From Comamonadaceae bacterium (GTDB taxonomy: Bacteria; Pseudomonadota; Gammaproteobacteria; Burkholderiales; Burkholderiaceae_C), in assembly GCA_947372005.1 (NCBI GenBank), contig CANBRV010000049.1, positions 1-11,691 of the forward strand: DNA of 11,691 bases, read 5' to 3'. Positions within the stretch are counted from its first letter, which is position 1, and the number at the start of each line of letters is the position of its first letter. The notes below the pieces were generated by a model that had not been told where the DNA came from, searched no databases, and worked only from the letters and a program-made list of their open reading frames with translations. Shown piece after piece: positions 7,411 to 11,691 of the stretch. Position numbers and translations under genes: made by a program.

Positions 7411-9395
7411 TCGGCCAAGCTGGCGGCTTTTGCCTTTTTAAGACGCCCTTTTTTTAGGTGGATTTGTAAGAGCGAAATGGCCGCCGGTGTTACGCCCGAA
7501 ATACGCCCCGCCAAACCCAAAGTTTCAGGGCGGAATTTTGCAAGCTTTTGCCGAACCTCGATGCTCAAGGCGGAGACCTCAGAGTAGTCAAAGTCAGGTG
7601 GCAGCTGAATGCCCTCGTTCGTGGCGGCACGCTCCACCTCGCCCTGTTGGCGCTGAATATAGCCTGAGTATTTGGCAGCAATTTCAACCTGCTCAATGAC
7701 TGATTTATCAAAGTCAGAGGCGCCAGCCGTAGCACCAACATCTGGCGAGCGGTGCCGCACGCCATCTACCCTCGCCATCTCCATCAAAGCCTCGTAACTA
7801 ACACCTGGGCGGCGCAACAAATCTGCAAGGCTGTATTCGTGCTCCATCGCCTTACCCAAAACACGGGCGGACTCTTCAGTCGCCACCGTTTTGGGGCTCA
7901 CCCATGTAGACTTGAGGCGCTCTGTTTCACGTGAAACAGCATCTCGTTTTCGGCAATATGCAGCCCATTGCTCATCGCCAACCAAGCCCAGCTCGCGCCC
8001 TTTTTCGGTCAGCCTTGCGTCGGCGTTATCTTCACGAAGTTGCAGGCGATACTCGGCGCGACTGGTAAACATACGATAGGGCTCGGTCACGCCCTTGGTA
8101 ATAAGATCGTCCACCAACACGCCCAGATAGGCCTCATCGCGACGCGGCAACCACGCCTCTTTGCCCTGCACTTGCAGTGCCGCATTCATGCCAGCAAACA
8201 AGCCTTGCGCCGCCGCCTCTTCATAACCCGTCGTTCCATTAATCTGCCCAGCAAAAAACAATCCGCCAATCTGCTTAGTTTCGAAACTAGTTTTAAGTGA
8301 GCGCGGATCAAAGTAGTCGTACTCAATAGCATAACCAGGGCGCAAGATGTGTGCGTTTTCTAGGCCTTGCATGGAACGCACCAAGCCCAACTGGATATCA
8401 AACGGCAAGCTGGTTGAGATGCCATTTGGATAGTATTCGTGCGTGGTTAAGCCTTCTGGCTCTAAGAAAATTTGATGGCTTTCTTTGTCAGCAAATCGAT
8501 TGATTTTGTCTTCGACACTTGGGCAATAGCGCGGGCCCACACCTTCAATCTTGCCTGTAAACATGGGGCTACGGTCAAAGCCAGAGCGAATAATGTCATG
8601 TGTGCGTTCATTGGTGTGCGTGATGTAGCACGGCATTTGCTCAGGGTGCATCGCCGCATTGCCCATAAAACTGAACACGGGCATTGGTGTATCGATCACG
8701 CCATCATTATTCTCCATGCCATCGCCAGGCTGACGCAGGCATTTGGAAAAATCTATGCTACGACCGTCGATGCGCGGCGGTGTACCCGTCTTCAGCCGAC
8801 CTTGCGGCAGCTTGAGCTCTTTAAGCCGGCTTGATAGGCTAATGGCAGGAGGGTCACCCGCCCTACCCGCTTGGAAGTTTTGCAGCCCAATGTGGATGCG
8901 GCCATCTAAAAACGTGCCCGCCGTCAGCACCACCGTCTTAGCCGGAAATCGAATACCGCTTTGCGTTACCGCACCCGTCACACGCTCCGCACCATCAATA
9001 TGCTCAACAATAAGGTCATCGCACGCTTGCTGGAAAAGCCATAAATTAGGTTGATTTTCTAAGCGATGGCGAATGGCAGCCTTATACAAAATGCGGTCAG
9101 CTTGAGCCCTCGTCGCGCGTACAGCAGGGCCTTTGCTTGAGTTCAAAATCCGAAACTGAATGCCCGCTTCATCAGTGGCAATGGCCATCGCACCGCCTAG
9201 CGCATCGACTTCTTTGACGAGGTGACCCTTGCCAATGCCGCCAATACTGGGGTTGCAGCTCATCTGGCCCAACGTTTCGATATTGTGTGACAAGAGCAGC
9301 GTCTTGGCGCCCATGCGTGCCGACGCTAACGCGGCCTCAGTGCCAGCATGGCCGCCGCCAACGACGATCACATCAAATTGTTTGGGATATTGCAT
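7407..9395 (-). CDS. mnmG: tRNA uridine-5-carboxymethylaminomethyl modification enzyme MnmG (GidA)
   Basis: MnmG is the FAD-dependent partner of MnmE; together they install the (carboxymethyl)aminomethyl group on U34 of certain tRNAs. The 662-residue product shows the FAD-binding GGGHAGTEAA (13-22), CNPSIGGIGKG (47-57), LKTGTPPR (201-208), a Cys in YCPSVEDKI (291) matching the conserved family cysteine, NGTTGYEEAAAQG (386-398) and TSRAEYRL (444-451). It is somewhat longer than the E. coli protein (629), partly through a basic C-terminal tail. The start ATG 9395 lies 9 nt after the histidine kinase stop with only a weak GGG before it, so coupling is likely. VSRET (487-491) is encoded by an embedded parS. 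The gene order mnmG-rsmG-(exporter)-parA-parB is a common bacterial arrangement. Confidence 0.97.
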   Translation of the reverse strand: MQYPKQFDVIVVGGGHAGTEAALASARMGAKTLLLSHNIETLGQMSCNPSIGGIGKGHLVKEVDALGGAMAIATDEAGIQFRILNSSKGPAVRATRAQADRILYKAAIRHRLENQPNLWLFQQACDDLIVEHIDGAERVTGAVTQSGIRFPAKTVVLTAGTFLDGRIHIGLQNFQAGRAGDPPAISLSSRLKELKLPQGRLKTGTPPRIDGRSIDFSKCLRQPGDGMENNDGVIDTPMPVFSFMGNAAMHPEQMPCYITHTNERTHDIIRSGFDRSPMFTGKIEGVGPRYCPSVEDKINRFADKESHQIFLEPEGLTTHEYYPNGISTSLPFDIQLGLVRSMQGLENAHILRPGYAIEYDYFDPRSLKTSFETKQIGGLFFAGQINGTTGYEEAAAQGLFAGMNAALQVQGKEAWLPRRDEAYLGVLVDDLITKGVTEPYRMFTSRAEYRLQLREDNADARLTEKGRELGLVGDEQWAAYCRKRDAVSRETERLKSTWVSPKTVATEESARVLGKAMEHEYSLADLLRRPGVSYEALMEMARVDGVRHRSPDVGATAGASDFDKSVIEQVEIAAKYSGYIQRQQGEVERAATNEGIQLPPDFDYSEVSALSIEVRQKLAKFRPETLGLAGRISGVTPAAISLLQIHLKKGRLKKAKAASLAE
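7923..7938. other. parS site 2 (perfect palindrome) inside mnmG
   Basis: TGTTTCACGTGAAACA is a perfect 16-bp palindrome identical to the classic chromosomal parS. In the mnmG frame it encodes V-S-R-E-T at residues 487-491. It lies 1.1 kb from parS site 1 and about 2.6 kb from the parB start. Confidence 0.95.
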
Positions 9396-9404
9396 CCCGT
9401 GATT

Positions 9405-10865
9405 TTAACTTTTTACCGCAAACATCAAGCCGGCACGCAATCCACTGCTTTGCCCCTCCTCGCCGTTTGCAGCCTGCAAAATAAATTTAGCGCCTAACAG
9501 CTCGGCATAGCGGGACACAATAGCAAGCCCCAACCCAACACCCCGCCCGATATTGGTCATGCTACGCGCATCGCTCGCCTGCGCCCAACGCCCTTTGTAA
9601 TGACTGGCCTCTTGCTGTGTTAAGCCGCGTCCGTTATCGGTCACGGTCAAGTGGATTTCAGACCCCGCCTGCACCACTGAAACCGTAATTTTGGGATTTG
9701 CATCCGCCCTACCATAACGAAAAGCGTTATCAATTAAATTATCTAAAACTGCATCCACCAATACGCGATGCGCAAATACCAGCAGAGGCTGCGAGCCCTC
9801 AACGCCTTCTGCACCCAAGTCCACCTGCAAATTATCTGCAAGCGACAAGTGGCGCAGCGTTGCCGCGCGTGCGACCTCCGTCAAATCTAACTTTGTAAGC
9901 GGCACGCTATGCCGCGCCTCATCGGCAAAAGCCAAAGCCAACAATTGATCGATTAAATGACTAGCATGGTCCGCGCTCATCAACAACTTTTTCATGCGCT
10001 CTTGTATGGCTGCATCAGCACTCAATGTGAGCGCATGCTCTGCTTGTAAACGAATGCCAGAAAGCGGCGTCCTAAGTTCGTGCGCAACATTTCCTGAGAA
10101 CTCGCGCTGCGCTGCAATCCCCAATTGCAAGCGATCAAACAAAGAGTTCATCGCGGCACCAAGGTGTTCAATGTCCATGGTTGTGGCGCCCACTGTCAAC
10201 GCAGGCGGAACATGCCGTAAATCCGCAAGATCACGCTGCTCCACTGCACTTCGCAGTGCCGACAACGGCTCTAAGTCTTGCTCTACGCGGCGGCGCAACC
10301 ACCAGGCCAGCAGCACAAGCAAAATCACCTGCGGCGCAAAACCCGCCATCAAAAGTCGACTCAACAAACGATTGCGGCTATCTGTGGTTTGGGCAACCAC
10401 CACCACAAAGGGCTCGGATTGTGTTTTGTTTAGCGACACAATTCGAACAGCACGGCCCAAATACGTACCATCCGTCCAACTAGGCGGCGCTGTCGCATCA
10501 ATAATCAATCCTTGCTCGCCTTGTACAAGCTTGGGTGGTCGAAGCGCAGCATGGCCCGCCAGTAAGCGGCCATCAGCACGCCAAAGCGCAAAATAATTTG
10601 ACTCCGTTTGATCAAATAACACGGCACGCATCTCCGCGTCCGTCAAGCTCAAACTAAGCCCCGTCATCGGATCACTCCGCACCTGAGCCGATAGGGCGTG
10701 TGCATCATCCAGTAACGATCGATCGTAGGCTTGCGTTGTAAAGTAATAGGCAAAGCCAATCACGATGGCCGAGCCCAGCGCCCACGTCAACACCAACGGC
10801 CACAAGACGTGGCGCAAAAGCTTGTAGCGTAAAGATGGCTTACGTTTAGCTGCTGGCGTTAACAT
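9405..10865 (-). CDS. Sensor histidine kinase (TctE/QseC-like)
   Basis: Inner-membrane sensor that autophosphorylates and passes phosphate to the regulator encoded directly upstream. The 486-residue protein has a first membrane helix (about 20-42), a periplasmic domain of about 125 residues, a second helix (about 172-190), a HAMP-like linker, HisKA with phospho-acceptor H262 (VAHELRTPLSG), the N box DNLIDNAFRYG (375-385), the G1 box DNGRG (410-414) and the G2 box GRGVGLGLAI (440-449). All catalytic motifs are intact. I chose ATG 10865, preceded by a near-perfect AGGAGGTGAT; TTG at 10868 directly before it is also possible. It overlaps the regulator gene by about 20 nt. The periplasmic part resembles the 2CSK_N type by size and context; the ligand is unknown. 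Confidence 0.93.
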   Translation of the reverse strand: MLTPAAKRKPSLRYKLLRHVLWPLVLTWALGSAIVIGFAYYFTTQAYDRSLLDDAHALSAQVRSDPMTGLSLSLTDAEMRAVLFDQTESNYFALWRADGRLLAGHAALRPPKLVQGEQGLIIDATAPPSWTDGTYLGRAVRIVSLNKTQSEPFVVVVAQTTDSRNRLLSRLLMAGFAPQVILLVLLAWWLRRRVEQDLEPLSALRSAVEQRDLADLRHVPPALTVGATTMDIEHLGAAMNSLFDRLQLGIAAQREFSGNVAHELRTPLSGIRLQAEHALTLSADAAIQERMKKLLMSADHASHLIDQLLALAFADEARHSVPLTKLDLTEVARAATLRHLSLADNLQVDLGAEGVEGSQPLLVFAHRVLVDAVLDNLIDNAFRYGRADANPKITVSVVQAGSEIHLTVTDNGRGLTQQEASHYKGRWAQASDARSMTNIGRGVGLGLAIVSRYAELLGAKFILQAANGEEGQSSGLRAGLMFAVKS

Positions 10866-11535
10866 CAAAAATCACCTCCTGCTGCACACGATAACCTAAA
10901 CCACGAACCGTCACAATAGCGGCGCCCGTACCCACCATACGCTTACGCAAACGCGAAATAAACGACTCTAGTGCATTGTCACCAAGGGCCTCATCTGTAT
11001 CTGAAAGCTTGTCTGACAGCATTTTTTTACTCACCACTCGCCCCAAAGGTGAGAGCAGCTCTACCAAAACCTCATACTCCCGCGCAGGCAGCGTCCAATC
11101 AACATCATCGCAATAAATACGGCGAGCACGGCGATCTAGTTTTAATCGCCCAATCACCACTATATCGTCAGCGCCCACCGTGCGCCTAACAAGCGCTCGC
11201 AGTCTTGCCTCCACCTCTGCCATCTCAAACGGCTTGCCAACGTAGTCATCTGCACCAGCATCCAAGCCAGCAATACGCTCGTCGGTGCGGTTACGCGCAG
11301 TCAAAACAATAACAGGCGTTTTATCGCCTCGCAGGCGAGCCTCGCGCAACGCAGTCAGACCAGAGCCGTCGGGCAAATTGAGATCCAACAGAACCGCATC
11401 AAACGATTGCACGCGCCACCAATGTTGCGCAGCAGCCACACTAGACGCGCCCTCCACACGGTGCCCTAAAGCCAATAAGTTTTGGGTCATTACCTCGTGC
11501 AGCGCTGGGTCATCTTCAACCAAAAGTATTCTCAT
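10846..11535 (-). CDS. OmpR/PhoB-family response regulator (TctD/QseB-like)
   Basis: DNA-binding transcription regulator, 229 residues. The receiver domain has the acidic pair D8/D9, phospho-acceptor D51 (LLDLNLPDGSG), T79 (VIVLTA) and K101 (GKPFE), all intact. The C-terminal winged-helix domain (about 125-218) ends with SFISRLRKRM and VTVRGLGYRV, typical of the family. The ATG at 11535 has no clear Shine-Dalgarno. It overlaps the kinase gene by about 20 nt and heads the minus-strand block running into mnmG. A direct repeat immediately upstream suggests autoregulation or control of the divergent exported protein. The cognate partner of the adjacent kinase is clear; the signal is not. Confidence 0.94.
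   Translation of the reverse strand: MRILLVEDDPALHEVMTQNLLALGHRVEGASSVAAAQHWWRVQSFDAVLLDLNLPDGSGLTALREARLRGDKTPVIVLTARNRTDERIAGLDAGADDYVGKPFEMAEVEARLRALVRRTVGADDIVVIGRLKLDRRARRIYCDDVDWTLPAREYEVLVELLSPLGRVVSKKMLSDKLSDTDEALGDNALESFISRLRKRMVGTGAAIVTVRGLGYRVQQEVIFDVNASS
10871..10880 (-). promoter_or_regulatory. Full-length Shine-Dalgarno for the histidine kinase
   Basis: The minus strand reads AGGAGGTGAT, a 10-nt complement of the 16S rRNA 3' tail (ATCACCTCCT). The AGGAGG core ends 9 nt before ATG 10865. It lies within the last codons of the response regulator gene (encoding about QQEVI). It is by far the strongest ribosome site in this operon; most neighbouring genes have weak ones. Confidence 0.85.
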
Positions 11536-11545
11536 AGCGTCAAAG

Positions 11546-11564
11546 GGTCAGGTGTTGGTCAGGT
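11546..11564. promoter_or_regulatory. 11-bp-period direct repeat, candidate response-regulator binding site
   Basis: Two perfect copies of GGTCAGGT (11546-11553 and 11557-11564) are separated by GTT, giving a period of 11 bp, close to one helical turn. OmpR/PhoB-family regulators typically bind such tandem half-sites. They sit in the gap between the regulator gene and the divergent exported-protein gene, so either promoter could be controlled. A second pair, TACAAA at 11564-11569 and 11574-11579 (10-bp period), directly follows. Function is inferred from position and spacing. Confidence 0.5.
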
Positions 11565-11587
11565 ACAAACAGATACAAATGCGTCCT

Positions 11588-11691
11588 ATGAGGATACTCC
11601 ACAAAAACTATCGCTACTCTCTTGCGTGTATCGCACTGGCTATCAGCAACGCCTTTGCACAAACACCCAAAGAAATCACGCTACCAGAAAC
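11588..11691 (+). CDS. N-terminus of an exported protein, gene continues beyond window
   Basis: ATG 11588 opens a frame that runs to the right edge: a basic N-region (MRILHKNYRYS), a hydrophobic core (LACIALAISNAF) and a signal-peptidase I site at AFA-Q, then TPKEITLPE. An in-frame ATG at 11579 would add MRP. No Shine-Dalgarno is evident for either. The mature start resembles the N-termini of TonB-dependent receptors, where a short linker precedes the TonB box, but 34 residues cannot prove this; a periplasmic binding protein, as in tctC next to tctDE, is an alternative. It is divergent from the two-component system and separated from it by only about 45-50 bp, so it is a likely regulatory target. 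Confidence 0.72.
   Translation, partial: MRILHKNYRYSLACIALAISNAFAQTPKEITLPE

Noticed and set aside
9994..10596. 200-codon plus-strand frame opposite the histidine kinase
   Set aside because: Ser/Arg/Cys-rich shadow of the kinase gene, whose catalytic motifs are all intact on the other strand.
10866..10868. TTG as start of the histidine kinase
   Set aside because: It lies one codon before an ATG at good distance from the same strong Shine-Dalgarno; ATG is the more usual choice, and the difference is one residue.
1..11691. CRISPR arrays, insertion sequences, tRNA/rRNA genes and an origin with DnaA boxes
   Set aside because: I looked for regular spaced repeats, transposase motifs with terminal inverted repeats, tRNA signatures and TTATCCACA clusters and saw none.

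Overview
The window looks like a chromosomal segment of a betaproteobacterium, most likely Burkholderiales. This rests on gene order (mnmG-rsmG-parA-parB with a LysE-type exporter inserted), on two near-consensus chromosomal parS sites inside rsmG and mnmG, and on the flavor of the D-lactate dehydrogenase and TctD/TctE-type two-component system. The genus cannot be fixed from sequence reading alone. mnmG/rsmG/parAB loci usually sit near the replication origin, so this is probably an origin-proximal region, although no dnaA gene or clear DnaA-box cluster is visible.

Layout. (1) Positions 1-2720, minus strand, hold the first 906 codons of a very large secreted adhesin of the filamentous-haemagglutinin type (TpsA of two-partner secretion). 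It is open across the whole stretch and runs off the left edge without a stop, and it carries seven degenerate beta-helix-like repeats. (2) An AT-rich divergent intergenic stretch of about 180 bp follows. (3) Positions 2902-4344, plus strand, encode an FAD-linked D-lactate dehydrogenase (LDHD/GlcD type). (4) A perfect hairpin at 4331-4356 covers the end of that gene and serves as terminator of the convergent minus-strand operon. (5) Positions 11535 down to 4361, minus strand, form one tightly packed block: OmpR-type response regulator, sensor histidine kinase, mnmG, rsmG, LysE-type exporter, parA, parB. Junctions are overlaps or gaps of at most 38 nt. (6) At the right edge, plus strand, a gene begins with a clear signal peptide, divergent from the response regulator and only about 50 bp from it.

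How the parts fit. ParA, ParB and the two parS sites form the chromosome-segregation system: ParB loads at the two sites embedded in the rsmG and mnmG coding sequences just upstream of its own gene. MnmG and RsmG modify tRNA and 16S rRNA. The two-component system at the head of the block is probably functionally linked to the divergent exported protein rather than to tRNA modification or segregation, and the 11-bp-period direct repeat between them is a plausible binding site for the regulator. The adhesin and the lactate dehydrogenase are separate transcription units.

No CRISPR array, transposase, tRNA or rRNA gene was seen. The window is mostly a well-understood core locus. The less ordinary points are the adhesin, the terminator geometry, the regulator's repeat element, and the two-component system read straight into mnmG.
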